This document shows, piece by piece, positions 8,495 to 17,263 of a stretch of 64,000 nt of DNA (its first letter is position 1; every line of letters starts with the position of its first letter). A program made the translations under genes and the position numbers. This DNA comes from Haloterrigena salina JCM 13891. Its GTDB lineage: Archaea > Halobacteriota > Halobacteria > Halobacteriales > Natrialbaceae. The notes under the pieces were generated by a model. It ran no database searches and was not told the DNA's origin. It worked only from the letters and a program-made list of their open reading frames with translations. The stretch spans positions 1 through 64,000 of the forward strand of contig NZ_AOIS01000067.1 of the NCBI RefSeq assembly GCF_000337495.1, written 5' to 3'.

Positions 8495-9951
8495 CGGTCG
8501 TCCTCGCTCTCGCTCGAGGGCTCGTCGTCGGTCGGCGTTCCGGCGCCGCTCGATCCCGTCGCGCTCCCGGCGTGGCTCGAGTCCGTTCTACCCTCCGGTT
8601 CGGCCGGGCGGATCGCGCCGCGGACGTCGTACGAGCGGTGGAACTCGCCCGGCGGCGTGAACGCGCCGGGCGCGGAGGTCCGCTTGAGGACCGCCGAGAT
8701 CCGAACGACGTAGGCGAACAGCACCGCAAGCGGGCTGAACGCGACTCCGAGCACGGCGCTCACGAGCACGAGCAGCCACCCCTCGAAGGCGACGGGCGGG
8801 TAGCCGCTCGCGTAGATCATGATGACCAGCGTCGAGAGCAGGATCGCGGCGGTCCCGCTGTAGGTGATCAGCCGCGACAGCCGCGCGAGTTCGCGCTGGA
8901 GGTAGATCGTCGTGAAGTACTGCCTGGTCGCGTCCGCGGTGACGAACAGCTCCCGCAGTTCCTCGAGGAGCGCGGCGGACCGACTCGACAGGTCCTCGTC
9001 GAACCGGCGACCCAGCCGACGCGCCTCGTTGGCGGCGCCAGCGTAGTCGTGGTCGATCGTCGGCAGGACGACGGCGAACACCGACGTCGTTTCGCCGGTG
9101 AGCCGGGCGGAGAGGTCGCTGGTGTGTTCGCGCGTGCGTTCCGCGAAGCGACAGACCGACTCGAGCGCGGAGATCGGGGTGTCGTCGACGGCGTCGTCCA
9201 CCCGACTGCGCTTGCTGCCGTCGCCCGCACTCGAGGCGTCCCCGCACTGGGTGGCGAGTTCGTCGGCCCGGCTCCCGAGCGTGCCGGCCAACCGAGCGAG
9301 GAACGGGGCGGGATCGGTCGGGCTGACGCCGTCGCCCTCGGTCTGTCCCTCGACGCGGCTGCGGAACGCCTGGACGCCGTCGATGCGATCGGTGAGCCGA
9401 TCGGGGGTCCCGAACAGCCGAGAGATGATCAACTGGTTGACCGCGACGACGATCGGAATGAACGAGAACAGCCCCGCGATCATCGTGCTAAACATCGTCG
9501 TGACGAACCGGCTCTCGCGGACGCCGATGACGTCGGTGACGCCGAGCACCAGGGCGATGGCGAAGACGCCCGCGACGAAGCCACTGACGATCACTCGCCG
9601 GTCGCCCTCGAGCAGGAGCCAGCGTCGCCACTCGCGGCGCGACGCCGTATCGGTCAGGTAACGGGCGCCGATCTGCCCACCAGTCCAGAGGATTCGGACG
9701 CCGACCGCCAGCGCGGCGACCGTCAGTCGGAGGACGTAGCCGATCAGCGACAGCCCGAGCGACGGCGCATCGCCGTCGCGCTCGGCCTCGCCTCGGTCGT
9801 CGGGTTCGGACTCGCCGCCGCGGTCGACGCCGCCTCCGTCGCGGTCGATTCGTTCGTCCGTTCCGTCACTCGAGCGGTCGCCGCCGTCGCTCGGCGCTGT
9901 ACCTGATTTCGCGGTCGTCGCCTCGTCGTCGCGCGTGGAATCGTCAGTCAT
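8491..9951 (-). CDS. Polytopic membrane protein of unknown function
   Basis: A 486-residue protein that I cannot assign to a family. Residues 1-65 are an acidic, Asp/Gly/Ser-rich disordered tail. Hydrophobic segments follow at roughly 66-90, 119-145, 150-178, 385-405 and 410-438, and the last 50 residues are again hydrophilic. About 200 residues between the third and fourth segments form a soluble domain rich in Glu/Arg helices. The gene sits between the DUF389 gene (24-bp gap) and the propeller lipoprotein (4-bp overlap), so the three are probably co-expressed at the membrane. Confidence 0.7.
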   Translation of the reverse strand: MTDDSTRDDEATTAKSGTAPSDGGDRSSDGTDERIDRDGGGVDRGGESEPDDRGEAERDGDAPSLGLSLIGYVLRLTVAALAVGVRILWTGGQIGARYLTDTASRREWRRWLLLEGDRRVIVSGFVAGVFAIALVLGVTDVIGVRESRFVTTMFSTMIAGLFSFIPIVVAVNQLIISRLFGTPDRLTDRIDGVQAFRSRVEGQTEGDGVSPTDPAPFLARLAGTLGSRADELATQCGDASSAGDGSKRSRVDDAVDDTPISALESVCRFAERTREHTSDLSARLTGETTSVFAVVLPTIDHDYAGAANEARRLGRRFDEDLSSRSAALLEELRELFVTADATRQYFTTIYLQRELARLSRLITYSGTAAILLSTLVIMIYASGYPPVAFEGWLLVLVSAVLGVAFSPLAVLFAYVVRISAVLKRTSAPGAFTPPGEFHRSYDVRGAIRPAEPEGRTDSSHAGSATGSSGAGTPTDDEPSSESEDDR

Positions 9952-9975
9952 CGGTGTGGGATCGATCTCGAACGT

Positions 9976-10986
9976 TCAGAGGCCGCTGGAGACGGCCTCG
10001 AGCAATCGGAGCGCGCCCAGCAACAGCGCGAGCAACAGGACGATCCGTCGAATGATGGCGCCCCGCGTCGTCCTGATTCGGGAGCGGTCGGAGGGGTGGA
10101 AGCCGACGGTCCAGAGGGTCGCGATGGCGCCGACGTTGATCGCGATGAGGTTGACGGCGACGACGACCAGCGACCCGAGCACCGCCGCGGGTTCGCCCCA
10201 CGCGACGCCGACGCCGACCACGCCGATCGGCGGCATGATCGCGGCCGCGATCATCACGCCGATGAGGTCCGTGATACCGGTCGTCGCCATCCCGAGCCCG
10301 CCGGCGATGCCCGAACAGACCGCGACGGTCACCAGCAGCGACGGCGGGAGGCCGTGACTGCCCAGTCCGAGGCTCGCCTCGAGGTCGACCGCGGCGGTGA
10401 CCACCGACGACGTCCGCGCGAACGCCGCGAACGCGAGCGCGCTGGCCATCGCCACGCCGATACCGGCGAGCTGGAGTTCGACGCCGCGGACGAACAGCCG
10501 GCGCTCGTCGAGGACGGTCGCGACGCTCGAGGCCATCGCGGGGCCGAGCAGGGGGGCGATCACCATCGCGCCGACCAGCACCGCCAGCGAGTCCAGCAGG
10601 ACGCCGGTGGTGGCGACGACGCCGCTGATCGCCGTCATCGCGGCGAAGATGACCAGCGAGGGCAGCTGCGATCGGGCCTTCGAGCGCAGTTCGCTCCGGG
10701 AGATTCGCTCGAAGGAGAGCCACTCGCCGCGTCCTTCGGTCGCGCCGTCCCACTCGCTGCCGACGATCGCCATCGGCTCCTCGACGACGACGGTGACGTT
10801 CCCGGCGACCGACTGAAGCTCGTCCACCAACGGTTCTACCGCGTGAGCGGGTGCGGGAACGGTGATTGTCCAGTCGTTGTCGTCGTCGTGACCGGCGAGG
10901 CTGTACTCGAGGTCGTGGCGATCGATGACCGCTCTGACCTCGCCGGTCGTCGACTGCGAGTCGGTGAGCACCGTCAAGAGGCGCAT
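9976..10986 (-). CDS. DUF389 / TIGR00341-family membrane protein
   Basis: A 336-residue protein with a soluble N-terminal ferredoxin-like domain (about residues 1-80, MRLLTVLTDSQ) and a C-terminal block of about six membrane helices. The family core is visible in LLDSLAVLVGAMVIAPLLGP and GVMIAAAIMPPIGVVGVGVA. Function of the family is not established; ion or metabolite transport has been suggested. I use the ATG at 10986 because family members start this way. An alternative GTG at 11040 would overlap the upstream stop by 4 bp and add 18 residues. It is the second gene of a four-gene minus-strand operon. Confidence 0.82.
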   Translation of the reverse strand: MRLLTVLTDSQSTTGEVRAVIDRHDLEYSLAGHDDDNDWTITVPAPAHAVEPLVDELQSVAGNVTVVVEEPMAIVGSEWDGATEGRGEWLSFERISRSELRSKARSQLPSLVIFAAMTAISGVVATTGVLLDSLAVLVGAMVIAPLLGPAMASSVATVLDERRLFVRGVELQLAGIGVAMASALAFAAFARTSSVVTAAVDLEASLGLGSHGLPPSLLVTVAVCSGIAGGLGMATTGITDLIGVMIAAAIMPPIGVVGVGVAWGEPAAVLGSLVVVAVNLIAINVGAIATLWTVGFHPSDRSRIRTTRGAIIRRIVLLLALLLGALRLLEAVSSGL

Positions 10987-11036
10987 GTTCGACGTTCGCG
11001 CGCCGGGAGCGGTCCACCGATTCCCGTCGCGTTCGA

Positions 11037-11603
11037 TCACAGTATCGCGAGTGCATCGGTTTCGGGGGTGGAATCCTCGGGGTACGTTTGTGCGAGCAGC
11101 GACCGGACGGTGTCCCTGATCGTCGCCAACCGATCGGCGCGGCGCTCACAGCACGACCCGCCACACCGAGCGATCGGTCCGTCGGGCCCTTCGGCGTAGG
11201 TCAGGCGGCCGCTACACTCCGGACACCGCGGTTCGACGTGGGCGCCCATCCAGTCGACGTCGAACCCGTCGCGAGCGAGTCGGTCTCCGAGGGCACACCA
11301 GACGATAACGTCGCGCTCTTGGCGGCCCGTCGCGCTCCGCTTGAGGCGGTCGAGGGCCAGCGCAGCGCGCCGATACAGTTCGTCGCTCTCGTCGGCGTGT
11401 CGGCGGTGACACCGACGGAAGTAGGTCAGGAGCGCGCGCCTCGAGGAGCGGCGTTTCCCCGTCGTCAGTGGGGCCTCGAGGGTCGCGTTCGGCGAGAGGT
11501 CGTCGGACTGTGGGACGCGTTCGGGGCGTCCCCGGTCGTCGTAGTGAACCTCTCGCGAGAGAGATGCGCCGCTGGTCGGACAGAATGCGTGTTTACCGAT
11601 CAT
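11037..11603 (-). CDS. Zinc-ribbon hypothetical protein
   Basis: A 188-residue soluble protein of unknown function. An N-terminal segment contains FCPTSG. The centre is Arg-rich and helical (about residues 50-105), and a C-terminal zinc-ribbon-like pair CPECSG and CGGSCC lies near residues 130-155. It could bind nucleic acid or a metal, but I recognise no catalytic motif. It is the first gene of the operon that runs into DUF389, with a 4-bp overlap if DUF389 uses its upstream GTG. A TATA-like tcttatacc on the minus side of 11667-11676 could drive it. Confidence 0.6.
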   Translation of the reverse strand: MIGKHAFCPTSGASLSREVHYDDRGRPERVPQSDDLSPNATLEAPLTTGKRRSSRRALLTYFRRCHRRHADESDELYRRAALALDRLKRSATGRQERDVIVWCALGDRLARDGFDVDWMGAHVEPRCPECSGRLTYAEGPDGPIARCGGSCCERRADRLATIRDTVRSLLAQTYPEDSTPETDALAIL

Positions 11604-11807
11604 CGTTAGGGGGGTCGATCGAACCGCAGTGGGATTCGACCGGGGACGGGCCTAGCAGTGCCAGTGGTATAAGATGACACAATACTGAAGCCCGCTAAAA
11701 TAAATTTATGTACTCATTTGTTTCGTGAACTTGCGAGCAGTGTTTTGTATGAAAATCTTGGATATTTGTACAACTTATGAGTAGGTGAACCGTACGACGG
11801 ATGCACC

Positions 11808-12251
11808 ATGCCAAGTGGTGATCTCATCTCCGTCGATTCGACCGACCGCGCGCCGTGGTACTGGTACGTCTTGATCGGCTATCCCGCGTTGAGTCTGCTC
11901 GGGATCGTCTCGCTGGCCCGACTGACCGGCGGCGGTTCGGTTCTGGCCACGAGTCTCGGCAGCGTCGCGCTGCTGATCGTCGTCGCCGCCGCCGGCGCCG
12001 TCACGCTGCCCGCGATCTGGCGCGACGTCGAGTTCATCGAGGCCGAAACCGACGCATGGACGCCCGACCGGCAGATCTACGTCGGCGCGGCCGTCGCCGC
12101 GCCGCTGTTCCTCGGCCTGCTGTCCGGACTGGCGGCCGGGTTCGGCGTCGCGCTCGCGATCGCCCTCGTCGCCTTCCTCCTCTCGACGGTCGCCGTCTGC
12201 GTGGCCTATCTCTACAATCGCCATCGAACGGTCGGACTGATGGCTCGCTGA
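11808..12251 (+). CDS. Small membrane protein
   Basis: A 147-residue protein with four hydrophobic segments, at about residues 20-37, 44-67, 88-108 and 110-132. The loop between the second and third (DVEFIEAETDAWTPDRQ) is acidic. I do not recognise a family; it resembles the small uncharacterised membrane proteins common in haloarchaea. It is divergent from the zinc-ribbon/DUF389 operon. The shared 204-bp region (11604-11807) holds AT-rich stretches at about 11690-11715 and 11755-11780 that probably contain promoters for both sides. Confidence 0.65.
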   Translation: MPSGDLISVDSTDRAPWYWYVLIGYPALSLLGIVSLARLTGGGSVLATSLGSVALLIVVAAAGAVTLPAIWRDVEFIEAETDAWTPDRQIYVGAAVAAPLFLGLLSGLAAGFGVALAIALVAFLLSTVAVCVAYLYNRHRTVGLMAR

Positions 12252-12417
12252 GGACGACGCGTCGACGCCTCGGCTGCCACGCGACCGAGTCCGCTGAGAA
12301 CCTCCCGCACTGGCCGCTTCCGGACCGTCCGTCCGCGCCGCGAGACGACCGATCGATCACACGTCCGCTCGCGCCCGACGCTCCGGTTCGTCGGTGCACA
12401 TTCTCTAGGTTTCGTCC

Positions 12418-12426
12418 ATATTTTTA
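12418..12426 (+). promoter_or_regulatory. TATA box upstream of a 32-codon leader ORF and the DUF318 permease
   Basis: The sequence atattttta sits in GC-rich DNA, centred 27 nt before an ATG at 12449, the leaderless spacing. The 12252-12417 stretch before it shows nothing recognisable. Confidence 0.5.
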
Positions 12427-12448
12427 CGCCATAATCTATTAGGCTTCG

Positions 12449-12547
12449 ATGTCGGAAGGCCCGGACGACGCGCCCTCGGCGCGGATGACCTCCCGGCCCA
12501 CCAGCCCAGTCGCCACTATCCGCTGGCGGCCCGTCCCGACGTGCTGA
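12449..12547 (+). CDS. Possible 32-residue leader peptide (uORF)
   Basis: A short ORF that begins at the first ATG after the TATA box and encodes MSEGPDDAPSARM..., ending RPVPTC. Its TGA (12545-12547) overlaps a GTG at 12541 that is in frame with the permease downstream, so translation of the permease could be coupled to this ORF. The peptide has no recognisable domain. It may be a genuine leader or simply part of a longer 5' untranslated region; the evidence is positional only. Confidence 0.35.
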   Translation: MSEGPDDAPSARMTSRPTSPVATIRWRPVPTC

Positions 12548-12579
12548 CCGATCGGCGACTCCGTTCTCGTTACTCCACT

Positions 12580-14094
12580 ATGCACGCAGTCATCCACCCG
12601 GTTACCGACGCCCACAGCCTCGTGGCCGCGCAGACGCGACTGCTCGCCTCGCTGGCGGTAACGACGGTCGACTACGGACCGCTCCATTTCGCCACGGGCG
12701 CTCGCGGGCCGCCACTCGGTATCGGACCCGTCTCCCCGGCCCCGAACGAAGGGAGCCTCGAGTTCGCGGCCCGGCTCGCCGGCCTGCTCGGTGTGGTCCT
12801 GTTACGGCTCATCGAGGCCGCGATCATCGCCTTCGAGATGGCCTGGGAGACGTGGTGGGCGCTCGTCCTCGGGTTCACGATCACCGGCGCGGTCCAGGAG
12901 TTCGTCTCCGAAGACCGGCTCACCGACTACCTCGGCGACGACGGCTGGCGCGAGGTCGGCTACGGGACCCTCTTCGGCGCGTCGTCCTCGAGTTGCTCGT
13001 TCTCCGCGGTGGCGACGACCCGGTCGCTGTTCACCAAGGGCGCGTCGGCCGCGGCCAGTCTGGGCGCGTTCCAGTTCGCGAGCACCGACCTCGTGCTCGA
13101 ACTCGCGCTGGTCGTCACGCTCCTGCTGGGCTGGCAGTTCGCCGCGGCGGAGATCGTCGGCGGCCTCGTCGCCGTCGCCGTCCTCGCGGTGGTGTACCGG
13201 CGGTTCGTCCCTCAATCGTGGATCGAGCGCGCTCGAGCACACGCGCGGTCGCTACAGGAGATCGAGTGTGCGACCTGCGGGATGGCCGCGGACCCGACCG
13301 ACGAGGAGACCATCGCGGCTGAGTTCGACGGCGAGCGGCGACACTTCTGCTGTGGCGGCTGTCGCAACGCGTACGATCCGTCGACCGATCGCGACCCCGT
13401 TACGGCGGGCCCCGAACTGCTGTCGGGCGATCGCTGGCGGTCGGCGACCGCGAACGCGATCCGCGAGTGGGACATGCTCTGGCGGGACGTCGTCCTCGGT
13501 TTCGCCATCGCCGGCCTGCTGGCCGCGTTCGTGCCGACCGCGTGGTGGACCGCCGTCTTCGGCGTCGGTGCCGAGGGCAGCGTCCTGCGGCTCGTCTCGA
13601 ACGTCGTCCTCGGCGCCGTCGTCGGCGTGGTGACGTTCCTCTGTTCGATCGGCAACGTCCCCTTCGCGGTCGTGCTCTGGCAGAACGGCGTCTCCTTCGG
13701 CGGCGTGCTCGCGTTCATCTTCGCGGATCTGGTGATCCTGCCGCTGGTCCGTACCTACCGGCGGTACTACGGCACCCGGATGGCCGCCGTGATCGCTGGC
13801 GCGTTCTTCCTCGCGGCGGTCGTCGCCGGCCTCGTCGTCGAACTCATCTTCGGCGCGCTCGGCCTCGTTCCGCCCGCGGGCGCGGCCGGCGGCACGGTGT
13901 CGGGGACGTACACGGCGCTGTTCAACGTCGTCGCCGTCCCGATTTTCGCCGTACAGGTGTACGTCGCCCTCGAGCCCGAGCAGCGCGTTCGCATCGGAAA
14001 CCGCCTCGCACCCCACATCGCCGGGATCATCATCCGCACCCAGCAGTTCCTCGAGCGGATCGCCTACGCGCTCGAGGACCGCGGGCTGAAGTGA
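12580..14094 (+). CDS. DUF318/ArsP-type permease with a YHS-like Cys-rich insert
   Basis: A 504-residue permease of the DUF318 (UPF0718) superfamily, which includes ArsP and related metal or metalloid exporters. Two membrane halves each carry the family-type core: VQEFVSEDRLTDYLG with the Ser/Cys cluster SSSSCSF in the first, and LCSIGNVPFAVVLW in the second. The halves are joined by a cytosolic insert at about residues 229-265 with CATCGMAADP and HFCCGGC, resembling YHS/TRASH metal-binding domains. The insert may sense or deliver a metal. Start: ATG 12580 (MHAVIHPV), or GTG 12541 overlapping the leader ORF. It heads the plus-strand arm of the membrane island. Confidence 0.82.
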   Translation: MHAVIHPVTDAHSLVAAQTRLLASLAVTTVDYGPLHFATGARGPPLGIGPVSPAPNEGSLEFAARLAGLLGVVLLRLIEAAIIAFEMAWETWWALVLGFTITGAVQEFVSEDRLTDYLGDDGWREVGYGTLFGASSSSCSFSAVATTRSLFTKGASAAASLGAFQFASTDLVLELALVVTLLLGWQFAAAEIVGGLVAVAVLAVVYRRFVPQSWIERARAHARSLQEIECATCGMAADPTDEETIAAEFDGERRHFCCGGCRNAYDPSTDRDPVTAGPELLSGDRWRSATANAIREWDMLWRDVVLGFAIAGLLAAFVPTAWWTAVFGVGAEGSVLRLVSNVVLGAVVGVVTFLCSIGNVPFAVVLWQNGVSFGGVLAFIFADLVILPLVRTYRRYYGTRMAAVIAGAFFLAAVVAGLVVELIFGALGLVPPAGAAGGTVSGTYTALFNVVAVPIFAVQVYVALEPEQRVRIGNRLAPHIAGIIIRTQQFLERIAYALEDRGLK

Positions 14095-14171
14095 GGTCTC
14101 AACCGCCGACCGTTTGCCGACGTTCGACTACCGCGAGCCGATCGCGATAGCCGTCTCCCGTTCCAGTATCC

Positions 14172-15584
14172 ATGACCCAACACCCGACAGACGCCGCCGA
14201 CCGCACCGATCCGATCCGGATCGTCTGTCTCGTCGCGCTCGCGACGAGCCACGGGCTGATCCGCCTCGCCGAACGATACCTCCCCGAGTTCGTCGTCGCG
14301 ATCGGCTCCGGGCCGATCGTCGCCGGCGCGCTGGTGTCGCTCGGATTGGGCGTCGCCGTCGCGGCGTCCCGGCACTCGAGCGACGCCGACGCCGGTCCGA
14401 CGAGCGACCTCGCGCCCGCCGCGGCCGCGGTGGCGTCGGTGCTCGTCGCCGCGGTCGGCCTCCTCGCGTGGGCGGGTGCGCCGACGCTCGACGCCCTGCT
14501 GGGAACGCCGCTGTCGGCGCTGGGGTGGCTCGCGGTCGGGATCGTCCTCCTGCAGGCGTGGCACGTCCGCGGCCCCGTGCGGGACCTGTGGCCGACCGAT
14601 ACGCGCGCGGCGGCACCGCCCTCGAGCGCGGTGCCCGCTCGCGACGAGGCGTCGATTCGGCGCGGAGCCGTCGACGGACGACGAACGCGGACCGTCGTCG
14701 GCGCGCTCGGCCTCGCCGCGGCGGCCGTGTTCGCTGCGGCCGCCGTCGCGAGCGCCGGCGGGGTCCGCACGGGCTTCGTCCTCGTCGCCGCGACCGGCGC
14801 TGCGGTCGCCCTCGTCGGCGCGATCGCACTGGGTTCCGCGGGGGAGCGAACGTCGATCCTCACCGCGCGAGTGCTCGGCGAGGGCCTCGAGGGGAGCAAC
14901 CGAGACGGCGAGAGTGAGGCGCGCAGAAACGAGACGACCACCGCTGCGCCAGCCGACGCGGAGTCTCCGCTCGGCGCGGTCAGCAGCGCCGCCTCGAGAC
15001 TCCCCGACCGCCGTCGCTGGGCGGTCATCGGCGACGCCCTCGTTCGGGTCGCCCTCGCTGGGAGCTGGCCGTTCCTGATCCTGCTGGTCGTCGAGTACCG
15101 ATCGATCGGGCTCTCGATCGGCGGCCTCTCGCTGGCGCCGGCCGCCGTCTTCGGCCTGTTCGTCCTCGCGGAGGCCGCGGGCGCGGTCGTCGGCGCGGTC
15201 GCCGCCCCCGCCCTCGCCTCGCGGCTCGACCGGCGCGCGGTGCTGGCCGTCGGTCTCGCCGTCGTCTCGCTGCTCCCGATGGGCCTCGTGGCGGCCCCGT
15301 CCAACGCCGGTATCGTCGCCGTCCTGTTCGCACTGCTGGGCTGTCGGACGGCGATCGAACCGCTCCGGCCGACCGTCGGCGAGAGTGCTCGCGTCGCCCC
15401 GGTTCCCGGCCCGCGGCTCCCCGACGCGGTCGGGACGGCGGTGCAGGTCGCCGTCGTCCCCGCACCGCTGATCGGCGGCCTGCTGTACGCGGTCGACCCG
15501 ATCTTCGCGTTCACCATCGCGACGACGGTCGGCCTGCTGGGCGTTCGCGAACTGGGTCGGGCGTTCGCGTTCGGACGGCCGTGA
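14172..15584 (+). CDS. MFS-like membrane transporter
   Basis: A 470-residue polytopic protein with 12 or so hydrophobic segments and a hydrophilic central loop (about residues 225-280), the layout of a major facilitator. The C-terminal half is the clearer part: ASRLDRRAVLAVGLAVVSL resembles the MFS motif between helices 8 and 9. The N-terminal half is Ala/Val/Gly-rich and weakly conserved in pattern. The substrate is unknown. It ends in a TGA that overlaps the GTG start of the oxidase-like gene by 4 bp, so the two are almost certainly translated together. Confidence 0.7.
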   Translation: MTQHPTDAADRTDPIRIVCLVALATSHGLIRLAERYLPEFVVAIGSGPIVAGALVSLGLGVAVAASRHSSDADAGPTSDLAPAAAAVASVLVAAVGLLAWAGAPTLDALLGTPLSALGWLAVGIVLLQAWHVRGPVRDLWPTDTRAAAPPSSAVPARDEASIRRGAVDGRRTRTVVGALGLAAAAVFAAAAVASAGGVRTGFVLVAATGAAVALVGAIALGSAGERTSILTARVLGEGLEGSNRDGESEARRNETTTAAPADAESPLGAVSSAASRLPDRRRWAVIGDALVRVALAGSWPFLILLVVEYRSIGLSIGGLSLAPAAVFGLFVLAEAAGAVVGAVAAPALASRLDRRAVLAVGLAVVSLLPMGLVAAPSNAGIVAVLFALLGCRTAIEPLRPTVGESARVAPVPGPRLPDAVGTAVQVAVVPAPLIGGLLYAVDPIFAFTIATTVGLLGVRELGRAFAFGRP

Positions 15585-17080
15585 CTCGATCGATCGGCCG
15601 GTCGAACGTCGACCACCGACGGCTCGCCCGCTGGCACCTCGCGCTGGCGCTGGTGATGGGGCTGTGGGGCGGGCTCGACGCGCTGTTCCTGCGAACGGCG
15701 CTGGTCACGCCGACTCTCGGTCGGTTGACGGCTGAGACCTACAACGCCTTCTTCACGACCCACGGGCTGACGATGCTGTTCCTGTTCGCGCTGCCGGCGA
15801 TCTGGGGCGTGTCCTACGTCGCCGTCCCCCCGCTGATCGAGGCCGACGACGTCGCCGCGCCGACCCTCGGCGCGGTCGCGTTCTGGCTGCAGGTCCCCGC
15901 GGCGCTGTCGATTCGGGCGGGCACGATCGGCGGCATCCTCGGCGTGGCGGGCCTCGAGCCGGTCGCCAGCGGGTGGACGCTGTATCCGCCACTGAGCGTG
16001 CTGTCGGCGAACCCGGCCGTCGACGCCCTCCTCGCCGGACTCGCGCTGGTCGCCGTCGGGACGACGCTGACGGCGTGGACGCTCCTCCGCACGATTCTGC
16101 GCGAGCGCGAGGTCCGGTGGCTCGAGGTCGACACGTTCACGTGGACGGTGCTGACCGCCGCGGCGATGTCCCTGCTGGCGTTTCCGGTGCTGGCGGCGAC
16201 GGTCGCGCTCGTTCTCGCGGACCGGACGCTCGCCACCGGGTTCCTCCTCGGCGGCGGCGGGCCCCAGGTCTGGCAACACCTGTTCTGGTTCTTCGCCCAT
16301 CCGCTGGTGTACATCGTGGTGTTGCCCCCGATGGGAATCGTCAGCCACGTGCTGCCGCGGTTCGCCGGCCGGAAGCTGTTCGGCCACCGCTCGTCCGTCT
16401 ACTCGACGCTCGCGATCGGCGTCGTCTCGTTCACCGTCTGGGCCCACCACATGTTCGTGACCGGAATGAGCCTCCCCGTGCGGACGGTCTTCATGCTCAC
16501 GACGCTGGCGGTGGCGCTCCCGAGCTCCGCGAAACTCTGTACGTGGCTCGTGACGCTATGGGGCGGTTCGATCCGGTACACCGCGCCGATGGTCGCGTCC
16601 CTCGCCGCCGTCGGCTTCTTCGTCGTCGGCGGCGTCACCGGCGTCTTCCTCGCCGTCGTGCCGATCAACGTCCGCTACACCGGGACCTACTATGTCGTCG
16701 CGCACTTCCACCTGCTGCTCGCCGGCTTCGTCGCGCTCGCGCTGGTCGCCGGCGTCTACTACTGGTTCCCCCTGCTCACCGACCGGCGCCTCGAGCCGGG
16801 GCTGGCCCGCCTGCACGTCTGGCTCACGGTCGTCGGCGTCGCGGTGACCTTCGGGGCGCTCCTGCTCGTCGGCCTCGCACAACTCCCGCGGCGCGTCGCG
16901 ACCTATCCGGCGGCGTACGCGCCGCTGCACCAACTGGCGACCGTCGGCGCCTACGTGATCGCCGCCGCCCAGGCCGTCTTCCTCGCGAACCTCGCCCGAT
17001 CGCTGTGGCTCGGCGATCCCGCTCCCAACGATCCGTGGGCCCTCGAATCGGGGCCGTCGCACACACGCGAATGGAAATAA
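15581..17080 (+). CDS. Heme-copper oxidase subunit I-like protein, divergent
   Basis: A 499-residue, roughly 12-helix subunit I homolog. All metal ligands are present: His61 (TTHG) and His377 for the low-spin heme, His375 for the high-spin heme, and His240, His289 and His290 (WAHHM) for CuB; Tyr244 of HPxVY is kept. Numbering almost matches bovine COX1. However, the D-path Glu of HPEVY is Leu242, the Asn positions of that path are Ser78 and Gly97, and the magnesium-site His-Asp is Thr367-Gly368. Asp90 and the K-path Lys318 remain. No subunit II or CuA gene is in the window. It starts at a GTG overlapping the MFS-like gene. It could reduce oxygen or another small gas. Confidence 0.85.
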   Translation: MTRSIGRSNVDHRRLARWHLALALVMGLWGGLDALFLRTALVTPTLGRLTAETYNAFFTTHGLTMLFLFALPAIWGVSYVAVPPLIEADDVAAPTLGAVAFWLQVPAALSIRAGTIGGILGVAGLEPVASGWTLYPPLSVLSANPAVDALLAGLALVAVGTTLTAWTLLRTILREREVRWLEVDTFTWTVLTAAAMSLLAFPVLAATVALVLADRTLATGFLLGGGGPQVWQHLFWFFAHPLVYIVVLPPMGIVSHVLPRFAGRKLFGHRSSVYSTLAIGVVSFTVWAHHMFVTGMSLPVRTVFMLTTLAVALPSSAKLCTWLVTLWGGSIRYTAPMVASLAAVGFFVVGGVTGVFLAVVPINVRYTGTYYVVAHFHLLLAGFVALALVAGVYYWFPLLTDRRLEPGLARLHVWLTVVGVAVTFGALLLVGLAQLPRRVATYPAAYAPLHQLATVGAYVIAAAQAVFLANLARSLWLGDPAPNDPWALESGPSHTREWK

Positions 17081-17263
17081 TTGCGCCGTCCCGTTCCGTC
17101 GTCGAGCTGACCAACTCCGACTCGAGTCCGCGCTCCCTGACGACCGAGTACGCCGATTGTCGCCCGCGATCGAACCGCGCCGCTGCTCGAGCGAGTCGCA
17201 TCGCCCGCCAGCCACCGCAACTGCGTGCGGTCCGCAGACCTACGCAGCGCACCACGTTCACCC

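Noticed and set aside
15581-17080. Calling the oxidase-like protein a nitric oxide reductase or cbb3 oxidase
   Set aside because: The HPxVY tyrosine, spacing and residue numbering follow A-type oxidase subunit I. NO reductase lacks that tyrosine, and cbb3 uses a tyrosine from another helix.
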